A DNA stretch of 6,605 bases from Actinomycetota bacterium. GTDB lineage: Bacteria > Actinomycetota > Coriobacteriia > Anaerosomatales > D1FN1-002. The notes below the pieces were generated by a model that was given only the letters and a program-made list of their open reading frames with translations, was not told where the DNA came from and made no database searches. Positions within the stretch are counted from its first letter, which is position 1; every line of letters begins with the position of its first letter. The translations under genes and the position numbers were made by a program. Of the stretch, positions 1 to 5,517 are shown one piece after another. The DNA lies in the NCBI GenBank assembly GCA_005774595.1, contig VAUM01000087.1:1-6605 (forward strand), written 5' to 3'.

Positions 1-239
1 GACTCGGCGAGCGCGGCGTCCTCGGCGCGTACGGAGTCGACGGCGGCCATCACGCGGTCGGCGAGGCCCTCGGGTGCCTTGGGCGCGGGCACGCCGGCGA
101 GCTGCGCCATGCCTCGCGCGGTGACGCGGCACGAGTCGCAGACGGCGCAGTGCGCCAGCGCCTCGTCCAGGTCGGGGACGGACCCCTTGCCCTCGTCGAT
201 GCTCCCGGCGATCGCTCGGAGCGCGCGTTCGCAGTCCAT
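1..239 (-). CDS. Anti-sigma factor with ZAS zinc-binding motif (partial, C-terminus beyond window)
   Basis: Probable cytoplasmic N-terminal domain of an anti-sigma factor that would bind and hold the ECF sigma factor encoded just upstream. The first 79 codons are visible, starting MDCERALRAIAG. They contain a His-x3-Cys-x2-Cys motif (H30, C34, C37, within HCAVCDSC) and an upstream C3. That is the four-ligand pattern of zinc-binding anti-sigma (ZAS, zf-HC2) domains, with spacing close to that of RsrA. An additional C31 lies inside the motif. The ATG at 239 directly abuts the sigma stop codon (TAG, 242-240), so translation is probably coupled; a GGGAG at 255-251 is a possible ribosome site. Whether a transmembrane helix follows cannot be seen, because the gene leaves the window. 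The ZAS motif and the neighbour support the call; the signal sensed is unknown. Confidence 0.8.
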   Translation of the reverse strand, partial: MDCERALRAIAGSIDEGKGSVPDLDEALAHCAVCDSCRVTARGMAQLAGVPAPKAPEGLADRVMAAVDSVRAEDAALAE

Positions 240-794
240 CTAGTCGTCATCTCCCACGCGAAGCATCGTCGCGAGCGCCCGCCGTGCGCGGAACACCCGC
301 GACTTGACCGTTCCCACGGGCACGCCGAGCGCCTCGGCTGCGTCGGCGTAACTCAGGTCGAACAGCGCGACCGCGTTCAGGGCGTCGCGGTCCTCGGGCG
401 CCAGCGCGCCCATCGCCGTCTCGACGGCGGCCTGCGTGACCACCTGGTCCGCGAGGTCGCCGGGAGCGACGGCTTCGACGTCGACCGGGTCGACCGGCGC
501 GGGGCGGCGCCTGCCGGCGCGGAACATGTCGAGGCAGACGTTCCGCGTGATGCGGTACAGCCAGGTCGTGAAGGCCGACCGGCCGTCGAAGGTGTCCAGC
601 GAGCGGTACACCTTGATGAACACCTCCTGAACCGCGTCCTCCGCCGACGTCCGGTCGCCGAAGAACCTCAGCGCATGACCGTAGACCGCGTCGAGGTGCG
701 CGCGCATCAGCTTCTCGAACGCGTCGCGGTCGCCGCCTCGGGCGGCCTCGACGAGCGCGCTGTCGCTGGTGCGGTCGGCGGTCACGCTCGTCAC
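240..794 (-). CDS. ECF (sigma-70 family) RNA polymerase sigma factor
   Basis: Alternative sigma factor that would direct RNA polymerase to a stress or envelope regulon. At 184 aa it has the usual length for the ECF group. Region 2 spans about residues 27-94 and includes the core-binding and -10 recognition stretch (AEDAVQEVFIKVYRSL, then FTTWLYRITRNVCLD). A linker with no extra domain follows. Region 4 spans about 124-178, with the helix-turn-helix LSYADAAEALGVPVGTVKSR (148-167 approximately). The start is GTG at 794, preceded on the minus strand by GAAAGGCGAGA, a reasonable Shine-Dalgarno site; no better upstream start is seen. It is divergent from tgt and directly followed by the anti-sigma gene, the usual sigma/anti-sigma arrangement. 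The ECF subgroup and the target promoter cannot be assigned from this sequence. Confidence 0.93.
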   Translation of the reverse strand: MTSVTADRTSDSALVEAARGGDRDAFEKLMRAHLDAVYGHALRFFGDRTSAEDAVQEVFIKVYRSLDTFDGRSAFTTWLYRITRNVCLDMFRAGRRRPAPVDPVDVEAVAPGDLADQVVTQAAVETAMGALAPEDRDALNAVALFDLSYADAAEALGVPVGTVKSRVFRARRALATMLRVGDDD

Positions 795-822
795 TCTCGC
801 CTTTCGACGCCGCGTCCGGTCA

Positions 823-838
823 GTGGGTTCGCGCCCAC
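823..838. repeat. Short inverted repeat in the sigma/tgt divergent intergenic region
   Basis: GTGGG (823-827) and CCCAC (834-838) form a perfect 5-base inverted repeat with a 6-base loop TTCGCG. It lies 29 bases upstream of the sigma GTG start, so it would fall in that gene's leader or act as a protein-binding site. No T-run follows on either strand, so it is not a typical terminator. Arms this short can arise by chance in sequence of this GC content. Confidence 0.3.
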
Positions 839-839
839 G

Positions 840-845
840 AGCATA
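840..845 (-). promoter_or_regulatory. Weak candidate -10 element for the sigma/anti-sigma pair
   Basis: On the minus strand these bases read TATGCT, a 4 of 6 match to TATAAT, about 46 bases upstream of the sigma GTG start. No TTGACA-like or ECF-type GGAAC element is evident at the expected distance upstream, so the assignment is tentative. Confidence 0.2.
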
Positions 846-882
846 GCGCGTCCGCGCGACGGGTGGGGCCGGGGCCGTGCGC

Positions 883-888
883 TAGAAT
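883..888 (+). promoter_or_regulatory. -10 element of the tgt promoter (predicted near-leaderless transcript)
   Basis: TAGAAT stands out as a 5 of 6 match to TATAAT in very GC-rich surroundings. Transcription would begin around 895, about three bases before the tgt ATG at 898, giving an almost leaderless mRNA. The GAGG at 890-893 would then lie upstream of the transcript start and would not act as a ribosome site. No clear -35 element is seen 16-18 bases upstream (region about 859-866). The transcript start is inferred only from the -10 position. Confidence 0.5.
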
Positions 889-897
889 CGAGGCCCT

Positions 898-2016
898 ATG
901 GACGCCGCATTCACCCTCGAGGCCACCGATCCGCGCACGTCCGCACGCGCGGGCGTCCTGCACACCGCGCATGGCGATGTCGCGACGCCTGCGTTCATGC
1001 CGGTCGGCACGCGCGCCACCGTGAAGGGCCTCACCCCCGCGCATCTGCGTGACCTGGGCGTGGGGATCGTGCTGGCCAACGCGTACCACCTCTTCTTGCG
1101 GCCCGGCGCCGACGTCATCGCCGAGGCCGGCGGCATCCACTCGTTCATGGGCTGGGACGGCGCCGTGCTCACGGACTCGGGCGGCTTCCAGGTGTTCTCG
1201 CTGTCCGACACGCTGAAGGTCACCGACGAGGGCGTCGGGTTCCGCAGCATCGTGGACGGCGCGCAGCACTTCTGGTCGCCCGAGGACAACGTCGCGGTGC
1301 AGGAGGCGATCGGCGCCGACGTCATCATGCAGCTCGACGAGTGCCCGCCGTATCCGGCCGAGCAGTCGCGCGTGGCCGAGGCGGTGCGTCGTTCGGCCGA
1401 GTGGGCCGTGCGCTGCAAGGCCGCGCACCGGCGTGAGGGCCAGCTGCTCTTCGGCATCGTCCAGGGGGGCGTGTACCCGACTCTGCGTGCCGAGAGCGTC
1501 GAGCGCCTCACGCAGGTCGGGTTCCCCGGCTACGGCATCGGCGGCTACTCGGTGGGGGAGCCGCACGACCTCATGCTCGACTCGCTCGCGCCGGTCGCTG
1601 CATCGCTGCCCGCCGATGCGCCGCGGTACCTCATGGGCGTCGGGAACCCGACGACCATCGTGCGCGCGATCGGGCTGGGCGTCGACCTGTTCGACTGCGT
1701 GCTCCCGACCCGCACGGCGCGCCTCGGCACGGCGTTCTCGTCGCAGGGCCGGCTGAACCTGCGGAACGCGCGGTTCGCCCGCGATCTCGGCCCGCTCGAT
1801 CCGGCGTGCTCGTGCGCAACGTGCGCCGCGCACTCGCGTGCGTACCTCAGCCACCTCGTGCGCGCGAAGGAGATGCTCGCGGCGGTCCTGCTCACCCAGC
1901 ACAACCTGCACTTCCTTCTCGACCTGACGCGCCGCGCGCGGGAGGCTGTCGCCGAGGGCCGGTACGCCGGGTTCGCGGCCGCGTGGGATGCCTCGGAGGC
2001 TGCGGCGGACTGGTGA
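898..2016 (+). CDS. tgt: tRNA-guanine (preQ1) transglycosylase, queuosine pathway
   Basis: Exchanges guanine-34 in the anticodon of Asp, Asn, His and Tyr tRNAs for the queuosine precursor preQ1, in the cytoplasm. The 372-aa protein has the normal bacterial length and full conservation. The general acid/base Asp is D93 (TDSGGFQ), the base-recognising Asp is D147 (LDECPP), and the nucleophile is D266 (DLFDCVLPTR). GIVQGG is at 186-191. The zinc site is C304, C306, C309 and H335, with spacing as in the Zymomonas mobilis enzyme. C149 and V219 match the Z. mobilis C158/V233 pair that is exchanged in the queuine-using eukaryotic enzymes, so preQ1 is the likely substrate. Y217 stands where Z. mobilis has Leu. 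The ATG at 898 is the natural start because the preceding -10 element leaves room for none earlier. No other queuosine gene (queA, queC-F) lies in the window. It leads into the yajC-secDF genes, a common arrangement. Confidence 0.97.
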   Translation: MDAAFTLEATDPRTSARAGVLHTAHGDVATPAFMPVGTRATVKGLTPAHLRDLGVGIVLANAYHLFLRPGADVIAEAGGIHSFMGWDGAVLTDSGGFQVFSLSDTLKVTDEGVGFRSIVDGAQHFWSPEDNVAVQEAIGADVIMQLDECPPYPAEQSRVAEAVRRSAEWAVRCKAAHRREGQLLFGIVQGGVYPTLRAESVERLTQVGFPGYGIGGYSVGEPHDLMLDSLAPVAASLPADAPRYLMGVGNPTTIVRAIGLGVDLFDCVLPTRTARLGTAFSSQGRLNLRNARFARDLGPLDPACSCATCAAHSRAYLSHLVRAKEMLAAVLLTQHNLHFLLDLTRRAREAVAEGRYAGFAAAWDASEAAADW

Positions 2017-2035
2017 CGAGGGTCCTGCGCACGGG

Positions 2036-2044
2036 TGGTATCAT
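2036..2044 (+). promoter_or_regulatory. Extended -10 promoter candidate for yajC-HD-secDF
   Basis: TGGTATCAT matches the extended -10 form (TGn followed by TATCAT, 5 of 6 to TATAAT). It lies 20 bases after the tgt stop. Transcription would begin near 2051, leaving a leader of about 54 bases before the yajC GTG. The -35 position (about 2016-2021, ACGAGG) is not conserved, as is tolerated in extended -10 promoters. If active, it would let the Sec genes be expressed separately from tgt. Confidence 0.4.
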
Positions 2045-2057
2045 GTGCGCTTGCGGC

Positions 2058-2079
2058 CGTGCCCGGAAGGCGTGGCACG
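2058..2079 (+). promoter_or_regulatory. Stem-loop in the yajC leader
   Basis: CGTGCC (2058-2063) pairs perfectly with GGCACG (2074-2079) around a 10-base loop. It would sit at the very start of a transcript made from the promoter at 2036-2044. No U-tract follows, so it is not a standard terminator. It does not match a riboswitch that I recognise. It could stabilise the mRNA end or serve as a binding site, or it may be coincidental. Confidence 0.3.
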
Positions 2080-2091
2080 CACCGCTCGTGA

Positions 2092-2097
2092 GAGGGG
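2092..2097 (+). promoter_or_regulatory. Ribosome binding site that fixes the yajC start
   Basis: GAGGGG lies seven bases before the GTG at 2105. It supports that GTG over any earlier in-frame start, which would give an unrelated N-terminal extension reaching back into the end of tgt. Confidence 0.7.
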
Positions 2098-2104
2098 CAG
2101 TACC

Positions 2105-2377
2105 GTGGGCAGCATCAGCCAGGACACGCTCAACATCATCCTGCTCGTCGTGATGGTCGCCGCGTTCTACCTGATCATCATCCGGCCGCAGCAGATGCGT
2201 CAGAAGCAGCACACGGAGATGGTCAGGTCACTGGCGGCCGGCGACCGCGTGATCACCGCAGGCGGCCTGCTCGGCACGGTCACAGAGGTGGGCGAGGACG
2301 AGGTGCTCCTCGAGATCGCCCCGGGCGTCGAGGTGCGCGTGGTCAAGGACGCGGTCAACCGCAAGGTCGAGGAGTGA
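2105..2377 (+). CDS. yajC: Preprotein translocase subunit YajC
   Basis: Small single-pass membrane protein that associates with SecD and SecF at the SecYEG export channel. From the GTG start it is 90 aa, typical for the family. The one transmembrane helix spans about residues 9-26 and runs into the family signature FYLIIIRPQQ (21-30). A soluble cytoplasmic domain follows, with GDRVITAGGLLGTV (46-59) and a charged end (NRKVEE). The open frame continues upstream of the GTG, but that stretch overlaps the promoter and the end of tgt and shows no family similarity. The stop is one base before the next ATG, so translation of the HD gene is probably coupled to yajC. Confidence 0.96.
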   Translation: MGSISQDTLNIILLVVMVAAFYLIIIRPQQMRQKQHTEMVRSLAAGDRVITAGGLLGTVTEVGEDEVLLEIAPGVEVRVVKDAVNRKVEE

Positions 2378-2378
2378 G

Positions 2379-3059
2379 ATGACCGAGCCGGCCTGGCGGG
2401 CGGTGTCGCTCGAGGACGTTGCGAACGACCCGGGCGTCATCGCGTACATGGAGATGGGCGACACCTACCTCGGCGCGCTCGGCTACACGGAGCACGGCGG
2501 ACGGCACGCGAACCTCGCTGCGCACATCGCCGGCAACGTGCTGCGCCGCCTCGGCTACGACGACCGGACCGCCGAGATCGCCTCGATCGCCGGCTTCCTG
2601 CACGACGTCGGCAACTGCATCGGCCGCGAGGCCCACGGCGTCTCGACGGCGCTGCTCGCCAAGGGCGCGTTGTGGCGCATGGAGATGGACCCGCGCGAGA
2701 TCGCCGTCATCATGAACGCCGTCGGCAACCACGAGGAGGAGTTCGGCGTGCCGGCGACGCCGGTCGCGGCCGCGGTCATCCTCGCCGACAAGTCCGACGT
2801 CCACCACACGCGCGTGCGCGCGACCGAGCCAGCGGGCTTCGACATCCACGACCGCGTGAACTACGCGGCCAAGCGCTCGTTCCTGCGCGTCGACGAAGAG
2901 TCGCGTACCATCACCCTCGAGATAGACATCGACACCGACCAGTCGCAGGTCATGGAGTACTTCGAGATCTTCCTGTCGCGCATGCAGATGTGCCGCAAGG
3001 CCGCGGACGTGCTCGACGCGACGTTCTCGCTCGTCATCAACGGGACGAAGCTGCTGTAG
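2379..3059 (+). CDS. HD-domain metal-dependent phosphohydrolase within the Sec operon
   Basis: Predicted soluble cytoplasmic phosphohydrolase of 226 aa, substrate unknown. The HD signature is complete: H43, then H75-D76 (GFLHDVGN), H86, H118 (GNHEE) and D137 (ILADKSD). This is enough for one and possibly two metal ions. No HD-GYP motif, transmembrane helix or partner signalling domain is visible. The C-terminal part (about 165-226) is not HD core. It looks like a compact beta-alpha module, with TITLEIDIDTD followed by a helix around MEYFEIFLSRMQMCRKAAD, and ends in LVINGTKLL. I recall similar HD proteins beside yajC/secD in anaerobic Firmicutes, but this needs a search. The ATG follows GAGGAG (2369-2374), which lies at the end of yajC. 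The gap to the yajC stop is one base and the gap to secD is 50 bases, so it is co-transcribed with the export genes. A role in Sec function or in nucleotide turnover is only inference. Confidence 0.9.
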   Translation: MTEPAWRAVSLEDVANDPGVIAYMEMGDTYLGALGYTEHGGRHANLAAHIAGNVLRRLGYDDRTAEIASIAGFLHDVGNCIGREAHGVSTALLAKGALWRMEMDPREIAVIMNAVGNHEEEFGVPATPVAAAVILADKSDVHHTRVRATEPAGFDIHDRVNYAAKRSFLRVDEESRTITLEIDIDTDQSQVMEYFEIFLSRMQMCRKAADVLDATFSLVINGTKLL

Positions 3060-3096
3060 CGGCGCAGCGTCGCACCGCGTGTCGGACCTACAGGAC

Positions 3097-3103
3097 GGAA
3101 AGG
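3097..3103 (+). promoter_or_regulatory. Ribosome binding site that fixes the secD start
   Basis: GGAAAGG lies six bases before the ATG at 3110. It identifies the true secD start. The frame is open much further upstream, but that extension overlaps the HD gene and encodes low-complexity, Arg- and His-rich shadow sequence. Confidence 0.75.
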
Positions 3104-3109
3104 CCGAGG

Positions 3110-4447
3110 ATGGATCCGAAGCAACAGAACGCGCTCGCGCTCGCGCTCATCGGGACGCTGGCGGTCGTGTCGGCGTGGCTGCTGTGGCCGCTGTCGACGA
3201 GCATCGACAAGGGCCTCGACATCCAGGGAGGCCTCTCGGTCATCCTGACCGCGAAGCCGATGCCGGGCCAGACGCTCACAGCCGAGCAGATGGACCGCGC
3301 CGAGACCATCATCACGAACCGCGTCAACGGACTCGGCGTCTCCGAGGCGTCCGTGCAGCGGCAGGGCACCGACTCGCTGCTCGTGCAGCTGCCGGGCATC
3401 AAGGACGCCGAAGGCGCCCTCAAGGCGCTCGGCTCGACCGGCCGCCTCGAGTTCGTTGACTGGGCGAGCGTGCCCGCCAGCGAGAAGGCGGACTGGGACG
3501 CGTACCTGACGGCCGCGAACCAGGGCAAGGCCACCGATCGGCCCAAGCCGCTCGTCGAGGGCACGTACGAGTCGTTCCTCGGCGGCGAGACGGTCAAGAA
3601 CGCCGTGGTCTCCACGCGCGAGGGCGGGCAGATCGTGGTCAACGTCGAGATGGACTCGGCGGGGGCGAAGATCTGGGGCGACTACACGACCAAGAGCGTG
3701 GGCAAGCAGGTCGCCATCGTGCTCGACGGCGTCGTCCAGTCCGCGCCGACCGTCAACGAGCCGATCTTGGACGGCAGCACGCAGATCTCGGGCAGCTTCA
3801 CCGCCGAGGAGGCCAAGCAGCTCGCGGCGGTCCTCGAGTCGGGCGCGCTGCCGGTGACGCTCGAGGCCTCTGAGTCCCGCGTCGTCGGCCCGACGCTCGG
3901 CGCCCAGTCGCTGCAGCAGGGCCTCATCGCCGGCCTGGTGGGTCTCGGCGTCGTGTGCGCGTTCATGGCGCTGTTCTACCGCGGCTTCGGCGTGCTCTCC
4001 TGGGTGTCCCTTGCGGTCTTCTCGGTCCTCGAGCTCGGCATCCTCGCCCTGCTGTCGCGCTTCAACATGTTCGCGCTGTCGCTGCCCGGCGTCGCCGGCA
4101 TCGTGCTGTCCATCGGCATCGCGGCCGACTCCTCGATCCTGATGTTCGAGCGGTTCAAGGAGGAGGTGCGGATGGGCAAGACGGCGCGCAGCGCGTCGAG
4201 GTCGAGCACGCGCCACGCGCTCGGCACGAGCATCACCGCCGACTTCGTCACCTTCATCTCCGCGCTCGTCATCTGGTCGGTGGCGATCGGGCCGGTGAAG
4301 GGCTTCGCGTTCACGCTCATGCTCGGGATCGTGTGCGACCTGACCGTCGCGATCCTGTTCACCCGCACCATCATCATCATGCTCGCGGAGTCGGTGGTGT
4401 CCAAGATGCCCGGCATCTTCGGCCTGAGGGCTGGTGATGCGTCGTGA
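3110..4447 (+). CDS. secD: Protein translocase subunit SecD
   Basis: Membrane component of the SecDF complex, which uses the proton gradient to pull exported proteins across the membrane after SecA-driven translocation. It is 445 aa, the short form found outside Proteobacteria (E. coli SecD is 615 aa). TM1 lies at about 7-27, followed by the signature GLDIQGG (35-41). The extracytoplasmic P1 region runs from about 45 to 265, with a Gly/Asp-rich Ala-Pro stretch (VLDGVVQSAPTVNEP, 204-218). Five more helices follow: about 269-289, 296-315, 322-345, 371-392 and 397-425. The helix-4 motif reads ADSSILMFERFKEE; its D340 matches the proton-pathway Asp (E. coli D519). The wording ADSS instead of the more common VDAN resembles actinobacterial SecD. 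The stop overlaps the secF start by four bases (GTGA). Confidence 0.96.
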   Translation: MDPKQQNALALALIGTLAVVSAWLLWPLSTSIDKGLDIQGGLSVILTAKPMPGQTLTAEQMDRAETIITNRVNGLGVSEASVQRQGTDSLLVQLPGIKDAEGALKALGSTGRLEFVDWASVPASEKADWDAYLTAANQGKATDRPKPLVEGTYESFLGGETVKNAVVSTREGGQIVVNVEMDSAGAKIWGDYTTKSVGKQVAIVLDGVVQSAPTVNEPILDGSTQISGSFTAEEAKQLAAVLESGALPVTLEASESRVVGPTLGAQSLQQGLIAGLVGLGVVCAFMALFYRGFGVLSWVSLAVFSVLELGILALLSRFNMFALSLPGVAGIVLSIGIAADSSILMFERFKEEVRMGKTARSASRSSTRHALGTSITADFVTFISALVIWSVAIGPVKGFAFTLMLGIVCDLTVAILFTRTIIIMLAESVVSKMPGIFGLRAGDAS

Positions 4448-5517
4448 ACCTGCACATGGACTTCATGGGCAAGCGGTGGTGGATGCTCGGCTTCTCGGCC
4501 CTCGTCCTCGTCGTCGGCATCGGCGCGATACTCATCCGCGGGTTGAACTTCGGCATCGAGTTCCGGGGTGGCACCGTGCTCACGTTCGAGAAGGCCGGGA
4601 CGGTGTCGACCGAACAGATCCGCCGCGCGCTCGAGGGCGCGAAGATCGAGGGCGCGAAGGTCGCGAACATCCAGCCGGCGGGCGAGGGCAGCTACATCGT
4701 GCGCGTGTCCGAGCCTGACGCCACGAAGGCGTCGGCGGCCTACCAGAAGGTGGTCGCCGCACTCAAGCTCACCGCGCAGGAGACGAACGTCACGACGATC
4801 GGCCCGGGCTGGGGCAAGGTGGTCACGAACAGCGCGATCATGGCGCTGCTCTGGTCGGTGGTGGCGATCCTGATCGTCATCACGTTCGGCTTCGAGTACA
4901 AGATGTCGATCACCGCGGTCGTGGCGCTGCTGCACGACGCTGGCATCGTGCTCGGCATCTACGCGCTGTCGGGGCGCGAGGTCACGCCGAACACCTTCGC
5001 TGCGCTGCTGACCATCCTCGGCTACTCGCTGTACGACACGATCGTCGTGTTCCACCGCATCAAGGAGAACAGCGGACGCATCGTCAAGCAGTCGTTCATG
5101 CAGATGGCGAACGAGTCGATCAACCAGGTCTTCATCCGCTCGATCAACACTTCGCTGACCACGCTCATCCCGGTCATCGCACTGACGGTGTTCGGCGGCG
5201 AGACGCTGCAGGACTTCGCGTTCGCACTGCTCATAGGCCTGATCTCGGGCGCGTACTCCTCGATCGCGGTCGCGAGCCCGATCTTCGCGATGTGGAAGGA
5301 ACGCGACCCGCACGCCGGTCCCTTCGCGTCCGGACGGCGGTGTGAGGCACGTGGAGCGCCGGGAGGCCGGATGGGTGCTCAGGCCCGCGGACGAGTCCGC
5401 AGCGATGGCGCTGCGCTCGGCGGGCTACTCGGCCATCGTCGCGCGCATGCTCGCCGCGCGCGGCGTGGCCTCGGCTGCCGAGGCGGACGCGTTCCTGACC
5501 CCCGACCTCGCTCGTGA
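4444..5517 (+). CDS. secF: Protein translocase subunit SecF; 3' end doubtful (probable frameshift)
   Basis: Partner of SecD in the proton-driven export complex. TM1 is at about 12-31, then GLNFGIEFRGGT (33-44), a P4 extracytoplasmic domain (about 45-125), and helices at about 130-149, 152-176, 182-205, 235-252 and 256-280. D198 (in GYSLYD) and R232 (in RSINTS) match the functionally important E. coli D213 and R247. H204 replaces the usual Asp of the FDRIREN motif (FHRIKEN here). The GTG at 4444 overlaps the secD stop; an ATG at 4456 is an alternative start but has no ribosome site. Family similarity ends near residue 287 (FAMWKERDP). The frame then has no stop and runs about 170 bases into recJ, ending at 5517 after a Gly/Arg-rich tail that looks like the wrong frame of recJ. 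A stop in the third frame (TGA, 5343-5345) overlaps the recJ GTG and would be the natural end, giving about 300 aa. One missing base between about 5300 and 5342 would restore it. Confidence 0.85.
   Translation: MNLHMDFMGKRWWMLGFSALVLVVGIGAILIRGLNFGIEFRGGTVLTFEKAGTVSTEQIRRALEGAKIEGAKVANIQPAGEGSYIVRVSEPDATKASAAYQKVVAALKLTAQETNVTTIGPGWGKVVTNSAIMALLWSVVAILIVITFGFEYKMSITAVVALLHDAGIVLGIYALSGREVTPNTFAALLTILGYSLYDTIVVFHRIKENSGRIVKQSFMQMANESINQVFIRSINTSLTTLIPVIALTVFGGETLQDFAFALLIGLISGAYSSIAVASPIFAMWKERDPHAGPFASGRRCEARGAPGGRMGAQARGRVRSDGAALGGLLGHRRAHARRARRGLGCRGGRVPDPRPRS

Noticed and set aside
820..1911. Long open frame on the minus strand opposite tgt (363 codons)
   Set aside because: It lies wholly opposite the strongly conserved tgt gene and its translation is Arg/His/Glu-rich with no recognisable domain. 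In very GC-rich DNA the antisense frames of real genes often stay open.
2058..2100. Rho-independent terminator after tgt
   Set aside because: The stem is followed by GC-rich sequence with no U-run and lies just upstream of yajC, so it does not look like a terminator.
2672..3109. Possible N-terminal extension of SecD reaching into the HD gene
   Set aside because: The frame is open but overlaps the HD coding sequence and encodes shadow-type sequence. A good ribosome site and a normal SecD N-terminus occur at 3110.
2861..4216. Long minus-strand open frame opposite the HD gene end and secD (451 codons)
   Set aside because: It is antisense to clear coding sequence. Its composition is the mirror of secD codons (Arg/Asp/Leu/His-rich), without motifs or a ribosome site.
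3976..5313. Long minus-strand open frame opposite secD and secF (445 codons)
   Set aside because: Same reasoning: it spans two conserved plus-strand genes and their junction, with low-complexity charged sequence and no family signature.
5295..5345. Programmed -1 ribosomal frameshift in secF
   Set aside because: The shift direction would fit, but no in-frame slippery heptamer of the X-XXY-YYZ type was found in this stretch. A deletion or sequence error is simpler.
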